Under the pieces are notes generated by a model, which saw nothing but the letters and a program-made list of their open reading frames with translations, made no database searches and was not told where the DNA came from. Both the position numbers and the translations under genes were made by a program. 64,000 bases of DNA. Origin: Bugula neritina. Taxonomy: Eukaryota > Bryozoa > Gymnolaemata > Cheilostomatida > Bugulidae. The stretch lies in assembly GCA_964035545.1 (NCBI GenBank), contig OZ037766.1:23362767-23426766 (forward strand). Direction: 5' to 3'. How positions within the stretch are numbered: position 1 is the first letter of the stretch; every line of letters begins with the position of its first letter. This document shows positions 1 through 10,599 of this stretch, piece by piece.

Positions 1-3000
1 TCTTTGCTGGCGTCAACTGCTTCAGTAATTAAATTTCTAGAATCGAGAGCATTCTCAAACATTAAAGTGTCCATTTCATTGGTATTTGCTTTAGAAGCTT
101 GGAAACATGGATTATCCCAGCTATAATCAATTGGGTAATCTGTATTAGCTGAAGATGCATTTTCAGAAGCACGAACACACATAGGAGAGACTACATTTTT
201 TGAACATGTTTGGGCTGTGTTACGCAATCTGTTGAATGTTTGAGAAAGTGCAGACCTGGAAATGTTATTAGGCATTTCATCAAATGTCTGAGAATGCAAC
301 AATTCTGGTTTCTCACCATTTCTAGCCATCCCTGTTGAGGTCTCCACCATTAGCTCATAGGGGTTGCCTATTTCGTGTTCGTCACTTTGTGAACTAGAGT
401 GAAGCTCATCACTCGTATAGGAGTTGATCATACAACGTGGGACAATTCTTGGAGCAGTCACATGCAACTCTTCAGCAGTTGACTCATACTCTGGAGGGCA
501 TCGAATAACGTTGTCTTTGAATGAGTCAACTGATTCATTATTCGAATTTCCATGAGCGATGGTGCTTTCGATCATCGAATTGACGGTTCTCTCATTGTTG
601 GCTGTTGAAGCCTGCGAAAAAAAATCACCCTTTTTATAATCAACTAGTTTTTTTGTATGAGCAGCATACGTAGCTTCTGTAGCACAAACATTCCTAGGAT
701 CTGCTACACCCTTTGAGCATGCTTTGGCTGTGTTGTTCAGTCTATTGATCATTAGAGAAAAGACGGATCCGGCATTGTTTTTAGGCCTTCCTAATTCATC
801 ATTTTCAACAATAGGTCTGGCATCAGTTGATTGAAAATGCAACAAGTTTGGTATATTGCTATTACTTGCTATTTGTGAAGCAGGCTCAACCGTTGTTTTA
901 TAGGAGATGCCTGGTTTGTGTTCGTCACCCTGAGAACTAGATTGGAGCTCATCGCTTGTACAAGAGTAATTAACGGTAAGTCGGGCAACTGTTGGAGTGG
1001 CTTTGTATAACTCTTCAGCATTAGACTTATATTTCAGCTGGCTAGAAATAACGTCATCTGTAGAAGCGTCAATTGTTTCAGTATTTACCATTGCGGGTTC
1101 GAAAGTGTTTACAAAAATTGAATCGTCCGCGCTATTGACATTTGCTTTAAATGCTTGCGAAAGTGCATCATCCCAATTATAATCAACTTGATTATTTGTG
1201 TGAGCTGAAGAGGAAGTTTTTGAAACAAAATTGCGCATAGGGGCATGTACTTGCGACGTTTTAGCATTAGACTGACTTTTATGCATACTAGGAATAATAT
1301 TATCTTTGAAATAGTTCGGTGGTTCAATGAGCTCTTTTTTGGCATCCAATGTGTTTTCGACAATTAAATTGTCCGCTCTGTTTTCAGTTGCTTTAAAATC
1401 CATTAAAAGTGGATCATCCCAACTACAATCAACCAGATCACTTAAAGTAGCTTCAGATAGAGTTTTCGATGCACTAATGTCTATAGGGGTGCTTACTTGT
1501 GACTTTTTGGCCTTAGACTTATATTCACGGATACGAGGAACCATATTATCGTTGAAAGAGTAAAATCGGTCAATATTATCATTTTTTGAATCAAAAGTGT
1601 TTTCGACACTTGAATTGTCAGATCTGCTATTTGCTTTAACATCCATGGAAAGTATATCATCCCAGCTATAGTCCACTAGTTTGTTTGCACAAACTGAAGA
1701 TGGAGATTCCAAAGCACCGAAGTGCGTAGGGGCATTTACATGAAATCCTTTAGCAGTAGACTCATACTCCGGCGAGTTAGGAACAAAGCCCTCTTTGCAG
1801 GAATCAGCTGCTTCAGACTTTGAACTTCTGAGATAGAACGTGTTTTCAGAAATTGAGTTTTCTGCACTATTGACATTTGATTTAAATGCTGGCGAAAGTG
1901 TATCACACCAACTATAATCAACTGGGTTATCTGTGTGAGCTGAAGAGGGAGTTTCTGAAGCACTATTTTGCATAGGGGCATTTACTTGTGAATCTTTAGC
2001 ATTAGAGTGATATTCAGGTAGTCTAGGAATCACAATCTCTTTGGAGCAGTTAACTGGTTCAATAACTTCTTTTTTAGCATCAAATGTGTATTCGGCAATT
2101 AATTTGTCAGCTCGAGTTTTAGTTTCTTCAAAGTCTATTAAAAGTGTGTCATCCCAACTATAATCAACTAGGTTATTTGTATTAGGCAAAGAGGGTGTTT
2201 CTGAAGCACAACTATGCATAGGGGCATTTACCCGTGACTTTTTAGCATTAAATTGATATTCTTGTAGCCTAGGAACCATATTGCTGAAAGAGTGAACTAA
2301 GTCAATATTTACATTTTTAGGATCGAAAGCGTTTTCAAAAATTAAACTGTCAACTTTGGTATTTGCTTCAAAGTCCTTCAAAAGTGGGTCATCCCAACTA
2401 CAGTCAACTTGTTCAAATGTAAGAGCTGAAGATGGAGGTTCTGAAGCACCAAAGTGCATAGGAGCATTTACATGTAACCTTTTTGCAGTGGACTGGTGTG
2501 CTGTAGGGTTCGGAATAACATCATCTTTAGAAGAATCAGCTGCTTTAGAATTTGCATTTCTAAGATAGAAAGTGTTTTCAAAAATTGAGTTTTCTGCACT
2601 ATGGACATCTACTTTAAATGCTTGCGAAAGTGTATCACACCAACTATAATCAACTGGGTTATTTGTGTGAGCTGAAGATGGAGTTTCTGAAGCACTATTT
2701 TGCATAGGGACATTTACTCGTGGATTTTTAGCATTAGACTGATATTCAGGTAGTCTAGGAATCGCGATATCCTTGGAGCAGTTAACTGGTTCAATGACCT
2801 CATTTTTAGCATCAAATGTGTATTCGGCAATTAATTTGTCCGCTCGACTTTTATTTTCTCTAAAGTCTATCAAAAGTGTGTCATCCCAACAATAATCAAC
2901 TGGGTAATTTGTATGAGCTGAAGAGGGCGTTTCTGAAGCACAATTATGCATAGAGGCATTTACTCGTGAATTTTTATCTTTAGATTGAGATTCTTGTAGC

Positions 3001-5204
3001 CTAGGAACCAGATTGTTGAGGGAGTGAGCTACTGAGTCAATATTCACAATTTCAGGATTGAAAGCGTTTTCAACAATCAAACTCTTTGCTTTGTTATTAG
3101 CTTTAAAGTCCTCCGAAAGTGGATCATCCCAACTACAATCAACTAGTTTATATGTAAGAGCTGGAAATCGCGTTTTCGAAGCATCAAAGTGCATAGGGGT
3201 ATTTACATGTAACCCTTCAGCGGTGGACTGATGTTCTAGAGGACTAACAATAGCATTATCGTTGAAATAGTCAACATGCTCAACAATGGCGTTTCTAAGA
3301 GTGGTAGTCTTTCCACTAATTAAATTACCCGCTTCGTTGTTGGCCCTCAAAGTCTGCAAAAGTGAATCATCTTCTTCATAATTAACCAGGTTATTCTCAT
3401 GAGCTGAAACTGGAGGATCTAAAACACGAACACGCTTAGGAGGTGCTACATCCTTTGAGTATGTTTGAGCTGTGTTGTGCAAACTGTAGGCCATTTGAGA
3501 AGATGCAGATCTGGCATTATTTTTAGGCATCTCAAGTTCATCAATTTTTACAGTTTGTCTATCATCAGATGATTGAAGTCTCAACAGTTCTGGTATTTCA
3601 CCATTTCTAACCATCTCAGAAGCGATCTCCACCATTCTTTTATATGAGATGCCTGGTTCATCTTCGTCACTCTGAGAAAGAGAGTGGAGCTCATCACTCA
3701 TACACAAATTATTAACACTGCGCTGGCCATTTCTTCGAGCAGTCTTGTCTAACTCATCAATAGTGGACTGATATTCCGGAGGGCTAAGAACAACATTTTC
3801 TTTAGAAGCATCTACTGGTGCAATAATGGCAGATTCAGGATTCAAAGCATTATCATCGATTTCTGTTTTCGCTCTGTTGTTAGTTAGTTTAAAATCATCC
3901 CAACAACAATCAACTAGGCTATTTGCAAGAGTTGTAAATGGAATTCCCGAAGCACCAACATTCGTAGGGGCAGTTACTTGTAGTTTTTCTGCAGTAGACT
4001 GATATTCTGGAGGGCTAGGAATAACATCGTCTATCGAGGAATCAATTGACTCAGTGTTCACATTTCTTGGATTCAAGGCTTTTTGAGAAAGTGAATTTTC
4101 CGCCTTATTGACATTTAATTTAAAAGCTTGTGAAAGTGGCTCATCCCAACTACAATCAAGTGAGTTAATTGATTGAGCTGAAGATGGAATTTCAGAGGCA
4201 CAAATATGCATGGGATCAGCATTGTCTTCTTTTGAGCATGTTTGGGCTGTGCTGCTCCATTTGCTGGCCACTTGAGAACAGGCAGATCTGTCGGCTTTTT
4301 TGGACATCTCCAATTCATACTTTTCGACAATTTCTTTGGCATCAGATAATTGGAAATATGATAATTCTGGTATATCACTGGTCTTTTCTGAAACAAGCGC
4401 CAACATTGTTTCAGGAGAGATCCGTGCTCTGATGTTTTGATTTTCAGATGTAGAGTGGAGCTCATCACACATACAACATTTTACAACACCACTTGGGGCA
4501 ATTGTTGGAGCATTTACATGTAACTCTCCAGCATTGGACTGATCTTCTGGAGAGTTAGTAGGAACACTATCTTTGAATGAGTCAGGTGGTGCAATAATCA
4601 CATTTTTAGGATTGAAAGAATTTTTGGTGAGTAAGCTGCTCACTCTCTTATTGGTTGCTTCCCAGGCCTGTGGAAATGACTCAGCGCTACCACAATCCAT
4701 TAAGTTTTTTGTCGAAGCCAAAGATGTATATTTTGAAGTACCCCTTTGCCTAGAATCTGCTGCATTATTTGAGCCCGTTTGGGTTTTGTTAGATAATATG
4801 TTGGCCTTCAGAGAAAAGGCAGTTTTGGAGTCATTTATAGGTAGCTTAATTTCCTCATCAGGAATTGACATATTAGCTCTGTTAGAGCTTATGGTACGAG
4901 CCGGCAAAAGAGATAAATCAACTTTTCCGGGAGGATCACCAAAGTGCTTAGACGATTCCAAATTGTTGAAAGTGTCGGTTCTGGCTGTGCTCTGTAAAAC
5001 AGCCTCAGTACAAGAATGATCACAAGAGGTGAAACCCTCAGAATTATCAGAGTTGGCGTCAACTTGAACATTAGCAAGTGGCGTGGCTGATGGCAGTGTG
5101 GAGCTCTTTGACAAGTCATCAACTTCAAACAACTTTGCCACTTGATCCACAGAGAGACAAGTATTGTCAACATTGCATTGTATTGCAAGTTTTTTGCTGG
5201 CCAT
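1..5204 (-). CDS. WDD-repeat protein, copy A (partial, runs off left edge)
   Basis: The ATG at 5204-5202 opens a frame that stays open for 1734 codons to the window edge, which is strong evidence of coding. The N-terminus begins MASKK and contains a D-Q-V-A-K-L-F stretch shared with copies B and E. Beyond about residue 170 it consists of imperfect modules centred on V-D-Y/C-S-W-D-D, alternating with acidic modules containing S-D-E-L-H. The start has a purine at -3 and G at +4. The frame is colinear with copy E without net indels for 3413 nt. It then lacks 1077 nt (359 codons) present in E near A position 1787, and is colinear again to the edge. Codon 787 is CGA where copy E has TGA. No transmembrane segment or enzymatic motif is visible. 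Function is not recognised. The 3' exons lie outside the window. Confidence 0.8.
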   Translation of the reverse strand, partial: MASKKLAIQCNVDNTCLSVDQVAKLFEVDDLSKSSTLPSATPLANVQVDANSDNSEGFTSCDHSCTEAVLQSTARTDTFNNLESSKHFGDPPGKVDLSLLPARTISSNRANMSIPDEEIKLPINDSKTAFSLKANILSNKTQTGSNNAADSRQRGTSKYTSLASTKNLMDCGSAESFPQAWEATNKRVSSLLTKNSFNPKNVIIAPPDSFKDSVPTNSPEDQSNAGELHVNAPTIAPSGVVKCCMCDELHSTSENQNIRARISPETMLALVSEKTSDIPELSYFQLSDAKEIVEKYELEMSKKADRSACSQVASKWSSTAQTCSKEDNADPMHICASEIPSSAQSINSLDCSWDEPLSQAFKLNVNKAENSLSQKALNPRNVNTESIDSSIDDVIPSPPEYQSTAEKLQVTAPTNVGASGIPFTTLANSLVDCCWDDFKLTNNRAKTEIDDNALNPESAIIAPVDASKENVVLSPPEYQSTIDELDKTARRNGQRSVNNLCMSDELHSLSQSDEDEPGISYKRMVEIASEMVRNGEIPELLRLQSSDDRQTVKIDELEMPKNNARSASSQMAYSLHNTAQTYSKDVAPPKRVRVLDPPVSAHENNLVNYEEDDSLLQTLRANNEAGNLISGKTTTLRNAIVEHVDYFNDNAIVSPLEHQSTAEGLHVNTPMHFDASKTRFPALTYKLVDCSWDDPLSEDFKANNKAKSLIVENAFNPEIVNIDSVAHSLNNLVPRLQESQSKDKNSRVNASMHNCASETPSSAHTNYPVDYCWDDTLLIDFRENKSRADKLIAEYTFDAKNEVIEPVNCSKDIAIPRLPEYQSNAKNPRVNVPMQNSASETPSSAHTNNPVDYSWCDTLSQAFKVDVHSAENSIFENTFYLRNANSKAADSSKDDVIPNPTAHQSTAKRLHVNAPMHFGASEPPSSALTFEQVDCSWDDPLLKDFEANTKVDSLIFENAFDPKNVNIDLVHSFSNMVPRLQEYQFNAKKSRVNAPMHSCASETPSLPNTNNLVDYSWDDTLLIDFEETKTRADKLIAEYTFDAKKEVIEPVNCSKEIVIPRLPEYHSNAKDSQVNAPMQNSASETPSSAHTDNPVDYSWCDTLSPAFKSNVNSAENSISENTFYLRSSKSEAADSCKEGFVPNSPEYESTAKGFHVNAPTHFGALESPSSVCANKLVDYSWDDILSMDVKANSRSDNSSVENTFDSKNDNIDRFYSFNDNMVPRIREYKSKAKKSQVSTPIDISASKTLSEATLSDLVDCSWDDPLLMDFKATENRADNLIVENTLDAKKELIEPPNYFKDNIIPSMHKSQSNAKTSQVHAPMRNFVSKTSSSAHTNNQVDYNWDDALSQAFKANVNSADDSIFVNTFEPAMVNTETIDASTDDVISSQLKYKSNAEELYKATPTVARLTVNYSCTSDELQSSSQGDEHKPGISYKTTVEPASQIASNSNIPNLLHFQSTDARPIVENDELGRPKNNAGSVFSLMINRLNNTAKACSKGVADPRNVCATEATYAAHTKKLVDYKKGDFFSQASTANNERTVNSMIESTIAHGNSNNESVDSFKDNVIRCPPEYESTAEELHVTAPRIVPRCMINSYTSDELHSSSQSDEHEIGNPYELMVETSTGMARNGEKPELLHSQTFDEMPNNISRSALSQTFNRLRNTAQTCSKNVVSPMCVRASENASSANTDYPIDYSWDNPCFQASKANTNEMDTLMFENALDSRNLITEAVDASK

Positions 5205-5306
5205 AACATTGGCTCACGCTGGGGTAATTTCAAAAAGGCTACTTAACCAAGTATATGCTTAACACAATCAGAGTGTTTCAAAGTAGAAGCAGCCTGTGTC
5301 AGCTGT
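5205..5306 (-). promoter_or_regulatory. 5' UTR part of coding exon and 3' splice acceptor, copy A
   Basis: About 100 nt of leader precede the ATG. On the minus strand a pyrimidine-rich tract ending TTTACAG abuts the leader at 5307, and the same acceptor occurs in copies B (15800) and E (57253). A further upstream non-coding exon is therefore expected, but I could not locate it. An out-of-frame ATG lies just before the main start in all three copies. Confidence 0.55.
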
Positions 5307-5829
5307 CTGTAAATAAAGATACAAAATACAAAATATTAGTACAATTTTTTACACAGCATTACCCAACTATTTTTAAAAGAAAAACACAAGAAATTCTTTT
5401 TGGGATTATTAAAAATTACAATGAGTAAACAGCAGACACTGACAGCCGACAGGTATCATACACAGCCTTTAACAAGGGGTTACTTAAATTTAGAACAATG
5501 GTTCCCAACCCTTTTTATACTATTTCCCCCTTCTATAAAGGTTGACTAATAGTTCACCTCTACCCTCCTCACCCCCCCTCGTTTGAAGAGCAAGAATATT
5601 TTATGACCTAATGAATCAAAATATATGAAACAGTGCAATATATTTTGTTCTATTATATTTGCATATAATTTAATTATCATAATAGTAATTATATTATTGT
5701 TATTTTATTGTTATAAACACAGAGCAGGTCGCTTATTAATGTTGCAGTTTCAGTTGACGCTTCTGTGCCAGCTTGCCTAAGCCTGGCTCTGTTTTTAACT
5801 AGGCCCATCTTGAGTCACTCTGTAGGTTT
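5307..5829. other. Upstream flank of copy A, shared with copy E
   Basis: No gene is visible. The sequence aligns by eye with 57254-57735 upstream of copy E, including a block starting GGTTCCCAACC near 5490 and an AT-rich stretch near 5640-5710. It marks the segment duplicated together with the gene. Confidence 0.6.
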
Positions 5830-5972
5830 AGGCAATTTCTTTTCTCTTTGAATTGATGAGAATTGTTGTATTACTCTATTACTATTATTATAATCACACT
5901 TTGGGGTCATATTACTATATGAGTTTTGTAGCAAACCAAATAAAACTTCACTTCCTGTTAAACAATCCAACA
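5830..5972 (+). mobile_element. LTR relic (end of a Ty3/gypsy 5' LTR)
   Basis: The segment matches 58160-58335 beside copy E, including an AATAAA signal and a shared AAACAATCC end. Directly after it come a primer-binding-like site and gag-like sequence, so it behaves as the inner end of a 5' LTR. The outer end is not clear. Confidence 0.55.
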
Positions 5973-5986
5973 TTGTGGCAGCAGTG
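5973..5986 (+). other. Putative tRNA primer-binding site
   Basis: TTGTGGCAGCAGTG starts immediately after the LTR end. It differs by about two bases from the complement of a metazoan leucine tRNA 3' end (CGCTGCC-A-CCA, recalled from general knowledge). The minus-strand element in copy D has nearly the same site at 33825-33838. Confidence 0.5.
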
Positions 5987-6099
5987 TTTTCTGCTAACAG
6001 ATTATCTCAGAGTATTAATTCACACATTGTGACTTTGTGCCAGGCCATCCACTATCGTTATTGAACTCAAACATGTCTCAACTTTGACTTCCAGCAAAA

Positions 6100-6900
6100 T
6101 TTGACTTTGTGAGTAAAAAGGTTTTAGCATACTTCGTACCAAAAAATGTCATTCATTTACGTAGCATGTTCCATGCAAGGACACAGAAACTTGAGGAGTC
6201 TATTAAAACTTTTATAAGAGAACTCTATAGATAAAGTATAGACTGTGAACTTGGTACAGAGAAAGATAATGCCATAATATACAGGCTAGTAGTTAGTTTG
6301 ATCAATAAAGAGTTCTCAACCAAACTGCAACTACAATATGATTTAGACCTAGCTAAGGCAATATCAATATCAAGACAACATGAGGAGATAACACAAGAGA
6401 TTACCAAGCAAGTGCAGGTCAATGCAGTATTGTTTTGACATTATAACCCAACTAGTACTACCACACCATCACATCACAGCAGACAGCGCAGACACTCACA
6501 CACTCGAGAAGTAAGAGGCCAGAGAAGTTACCAGCATAACACCAGTTCTAGTAGTAATAATACACCACCACTTAACCATCACCATGTAGTCAACTGCAAT
6601 AACAGTGATTCCAGTCATAGACATAAACAGTGCCTTGCATATGGCAAACAGTGCCACTATTGTAAGAAACAGAATTACCTCTCCAAATTCTGCAAGACCC
6701 GTAAGATGGCACAACAGAAGAGCGCATCAGAATTAGTCAACGATGGAGATATAGACTATTAATCAATATTTTCTATCTGAATGCAGTCACCATCATATGT
6801 GACAATGGCAAGCTTTGGTATGTAAACATTCCTGTAAATGGCTCTAATGTACAATTTAAGGTAGACACTGAGGCAGACGTAACAGTGTTATCAAAAAAGA
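6100..6900 (+). pseudogene. Ty3/gypsy gag-protease relic
   Basis: A conceptual plus-strand reading shows a capsid-like stretch (ESIKTFIRELY at about 6196-6230, then LQLQYDLDLAKAI), interrupted by stops. Next is a CCHC-type zinc knuckle near 6645-6700 in which the expected histidine reads tyrosine (C-x2-C-x4-Y-x4-C). Then comes a protease-like motif DTEAD near 6860, where the active-site triad normally reads DTGAD. Both key positions are changed and the frame is broken, so it is a dead fragment. The following insertion at 6914 removes its continuation. It lies antisense to the WDD genes. Confidence 0.65.
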
Positions 6901-6904
6901 GCAA

Positions 6905-6913
6905 ATAGAAAAG
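6905..6913. repeat. Left 9-bp target-site duplication
   Basis: ATAGAAAAG here is repeated exactly at 7986-7994, flanking the 6914-7985 insertion. Confidence 0.6.
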
Positions 6914-7985
6914 GGTTACTAGTCAATATTCCGAAGGCCCATTGCTCCGAAGGTCCATTATTCCGAAGGTGCATTAGTCTGAAAATTAGTTGATATAATA
7001 TTATATCACTGAGAATATCATAAATTTCACTCACAATCTTGCTATATTATTGCTATAGCTGTGGGTGGCTAGCATGTGGCTTACTTGTAAATTTTTAGCC
7101 TGAGATTACACTATGATTCTGCCTCAATTAAGGGCTGCATCATCTATCAACATTCTATAAACTAAGTACACAGCAAGTTATCCACTAGCTTGTCAGCTAG
7201 CAAGCCTGTAATTAGTAATCTATGCATTAGTATCTCCTCATCTCCAAGTGTTCACTGAAGTATGAAGTGTTGTGCAAGGGTGATATAATAAGTATTTTTA
7301 TTTCACAGTTTATATAAAAATAACAGCTAGAGGCAATGAACTCAAAATATCCAGTTCAATGGCTATAGTGACTGCAATTCTATTCTAGCTACAGTCAATC
7401 AGCTTATATAGGCCCTTCATATGTTGACTACTAACTGAAAAACTAAAAAAATATTAAAGCCAAGCTAACATTTTGGGTTTACTGTACTGTATTTATGATA
7501 AGCTTAATAAAAGTTTACCTCATGTTTTATAAAAAATAGTTTGAATTTGAAGTTGGCGTCAAAAAATTATTGGTATTGAATAAAATAGTAAATTTCTGGC
7601 TTGGCAGTTAATTATTTGATATCGCATATTTAAGCTCTAAGATTATCTGTAAGCTGCGTAATTGCATTATTCTATGCTATTATTCCTAATATCAGTAAAT
7701 GCAAGCATTGATAAAAACAAAAAATAATAAACATCTTGGAAGCTACTCTAAAATTGAATAACCAAAGCTGCACACTAAACCAAACAACTCCACAAGATAT
7801 GTAAATGAGGGCAACATTATTAGTATATAAGAATTCAGGTCCGCCAAATAAAATCTCACCTGAACTAAAATTTGAAAACCATGTTGTAGATTTTCCTTTT
7901 TTAGACTAATGCACCTTCGGACTAATGCACCTTTGGACTAATGCACTTTCAAAGCAATGCACCTTCGGAATATTGCTCCGTCTCC
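6914..7985. mobile_element. 1072-bp non-autonomous TIR element with 9-bp target duplication
   Basis: The ends are inverted repeats built of short reiterated units related to CCGAAGGTGCATTAGT. The left arm covers about 6914-6980 and the right arm about 7905-7985. Outermost bases read GG..AC on both inward strands, followed by CAATATTCCGAAG. Exact 9-bp duplications flank it. The uninterrupted form of the target is seen at 58487-58500 (CAGAAAAGTAAGTAAAAATG). No transposase is encoded. A 9-bp duplication is typical of Mutator-like elements, so I infer a MULE-derived MITE. Its core (about 7010-7270) resembles the core of the 27810-28564 element. Confidence 0.65.
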
Positions 7986-8570
7986 ATAGAAAAGTAAGTA
8001 AAAATGGCACACTGATGTTAAATTTTTCTAAGCGTAAACTCCAAACCCTTCACTCCAAATCCCCAATCCTTGAACCCAAACCCCTACGCCCAACTCAAAA
8101 CCTCACCCACCAACTCCAGAACCCCAAGTACAAACCCAAAATGTGCACCTGAAACCTCTCTTTCAAACCCCAAGCCCCCACTCCAATATTGGAAAACGTG
8201 TGCCATATTTACCTACTTTTCTATTTGTGCCATTATATTACCTGTACCAATTCTACTAGACACCACCCAAAATACATCAATTGGAGAAGATTTTAAACCA
8301 TCCTTCATTGCTGAATTGTGAACAAACTCAATGAAATCATCCTCTAAAAACTTTCAACAGATCATTGCAATGGGTTACATGTCAAGTTAAAAATCTAACT
8401 CTTTCTTTTTGAGAAGTATAGCTCAGAGAAATACCCTTAAAATTCCAATAAAATTTCAAAGAGATGCCCAGAAGTGTTTTAGAAAAAGAATCTGAACCAG
8501 GTAGTTTCCGGTAGAATTGGCACAGGGAATAATGGCACAAATAAAAAGTTAAGTAAAAATGGGACAATTC
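7986..8570. repeat. Foldback repeat with GGCAC-type arms
   Basis: Arms near 7986-8022, 8198-8255 (inverted) and 8510-8565 are variants of GGCACAAATAGAAAAGTAAG. The spacer at about 8030-8190 is C-rich with reiterated CAAACCC/CCCCAA. The same arm plus spacer recur at 58440-58668, so it is a dispersed repeat and not a gene. The reading frames it opens (7925-8321) reflect low-complexity sequence only. Confidence 0.55.
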
Positions 8571-10375
8571 CAATATTACCATTGAAGATTTGAGTTGGGG
8601 GCTAAGCATTCAGCATGGGGGGTTTGGAAGGTTCGGAAAATTTAACACCAGTGAATGATTTTTATCTAAAATTTGAGCAGATTGTTTTCCTATAACAGTT
8701 TATTGAGTGTGAGGAAAGACACCATGTTTTGGAAAGAAGCGCCACCACTTTAGTGTAACTTTAAGAACATTGCTGCTTCGATAAAAAGCAATAATATGAT
8801 TGAACTCCTGAATTTTTAGGTTCAGGTTATTTAGTGTAGCGAATATATTTACAAGGTATGTAGTATACAGTGCATAGAAAGTTACTTGCATAGCTGCTAA
8901 AAGTTGGCCTTTTGGCTTTTGCAAATTTTTTAACGTCTATTCAAAATGGAACAGAGAATAGTTAGGGTAGATTAATTATTAAACACATCCATGTGAGATT
9001 GCAGAATATGGTTTGGTTAAATAGATGAACTGAAATGAAGATTTATAGATATGCATATAACTTGTAAGAGCTCAAAAAGCCATCAACAACATGCTTGAAT
9101 TTTTCAAAATCCAAATCCCCCAAAATGTCCACACTCTCCCTAGGGGGGAACTCCCCCTAGGTTGAGAATCAGCTAACATAAATATTATCTTTAAAATTTA
9201 ATTGTTGAACTTATAAGTTTGATGAAAATGTGACTCCCAGACAAAAGAATTATAATAATACCTATTACCTCAAGAAAGTGCCACTAGGCAGTAGAGATTT
9301 GCAGTGTATGCAGGTATGAATTGTAATATCATTCACTTCTGTTCAGGTTCAAATAGCGAGTTTAGGAAGAAAGCATCAATCAACATGAAAATATTCAGGT
9401 TCATCCGCGTTATCCCATCAACAATGAATGACATCATCTCTTTATGGCTTCTCATTATATAAAAATGTTTGAAATATTTTATGCAAAACATTGCTAGAAA
9501 TTTATCCAGTTAATCTATTATTTGCATAGCTTTCCAAAAAACCTCTTAACATGGCTTGCTAGCTATAGAAGTTGAATTTTTTAAGGATTTACTTTATGTT
9601 GATTAGTAGTAGGGGTAACTGGTGTACAATATGGTCATAGGTGTACAAAAAGCCGCTCAAATTGTGAGAAATGTTATTGAATTTAAGTTGCGATTTTTTT
9701 GAAAAGAAGGCAATGACATAATTATTCAGCCATTATATTTATAACACTTGAAAAACATGCATGTTTTAGAGGCAAGTCAAAATCTATTTTTACCCACAGT
9801 TTGTAAGTGTTTTAAAATGTTGTTAAAGCTTAGTAACTTTTAAATGCTGTTGCTAATAATGCATAATCATGGTATCTACTGTACGTTATAACATTGAAAA
9901 AATATATCAGCATGTATTAAAACAACTTGTGATTTGCTCTTTTTACTCCCCCCCCCCATTTTGCATTCCAGCTGCTGATGATTGCACTGTAATCATATGA
10001 GAATTTAGTACCAGTAAAATACAATCTCACCTAATTGCGCTAAAGTAAATTTAAAAACTATAATGCTGTAGATCTATGTTTTCCACAGTGCAACTTTTTG
10101 GAAAGTTTAGAAAGAAGTTTGAAAAAAATGGAAAAGTGCAGAGAAAAAATCAACTGTTGCATAAGCTAAAAACAGTCAAACCTATTACCGCTTTTCTCTG
10201 TTGCAGTTGAAATATTATGCTAAAGTTTAGAATTCAAGGACAGAAAAATGAATATGCACAATTATAATACAATTATCAAAGCACCAAAAAAACCCTAGCC
10301 TCACTGTGGAACAAAAATTTATCTTATGATTTTTACAAGTAAGAGTGCATGCATCATTTAAACAAGAAGACTAGA
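8571..10375. other. Intergenic region between copies A and B
   Basis: No gene recognised. From about 9220 to 10350 it aligns by eye with the region upstream of copy B (about 16030-17350), including poly-C runs near 9950 and 17065. Its last 300 bases resemble the sequences downstream of the terminal exons of copies D and E (23130-23459, 39770-40053). It is therefore the ancestral spacer of the array. 8571-9200 holds nothing I can name. Confidence 0.55.
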
Positions 10376-10599
10376 CTATATTGGAGTTCCTAGCACACTA
10401 TCATATTTATACAAAATAACATTATTTGTTTCTAAAGACGGTAACTTGGGCGGTAACTTTGACAGTTTTGCTTCTTGAACTATCAAAGACACTGGTTCAG
10501 ATTGGCTTTGTCGTCTGAAGGGTTTTGATGGTGTGCTCTTAACAGCTTTACGGTGTTTATAGAACCCGGTGAAGTCATCATCATCACAATCCTCTTGAT
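10376..10599 (-). CDS. Terminal exon e9, copy B
   Basis: The acceptor TTTTAG precedes an acidic stretch ([12 protein letters not shown]), a basic S/T-P-rich part (TPSKPFRRQS) and the conserved end YDSVLGTPI. 224 nt, entered in phase 1. Orthologous exons are 23460-23677 and 40054-40298. No canonical AATAAA was seen close downstream. Confidence 0.7.

Noticed and set aside
7925-8321. Two proline- and asparagine-rich plus-strand frames
   Set aside because: They translate the C-rich spacer of a foldback repeat that recurs at 58500-58668 in a different frame context.
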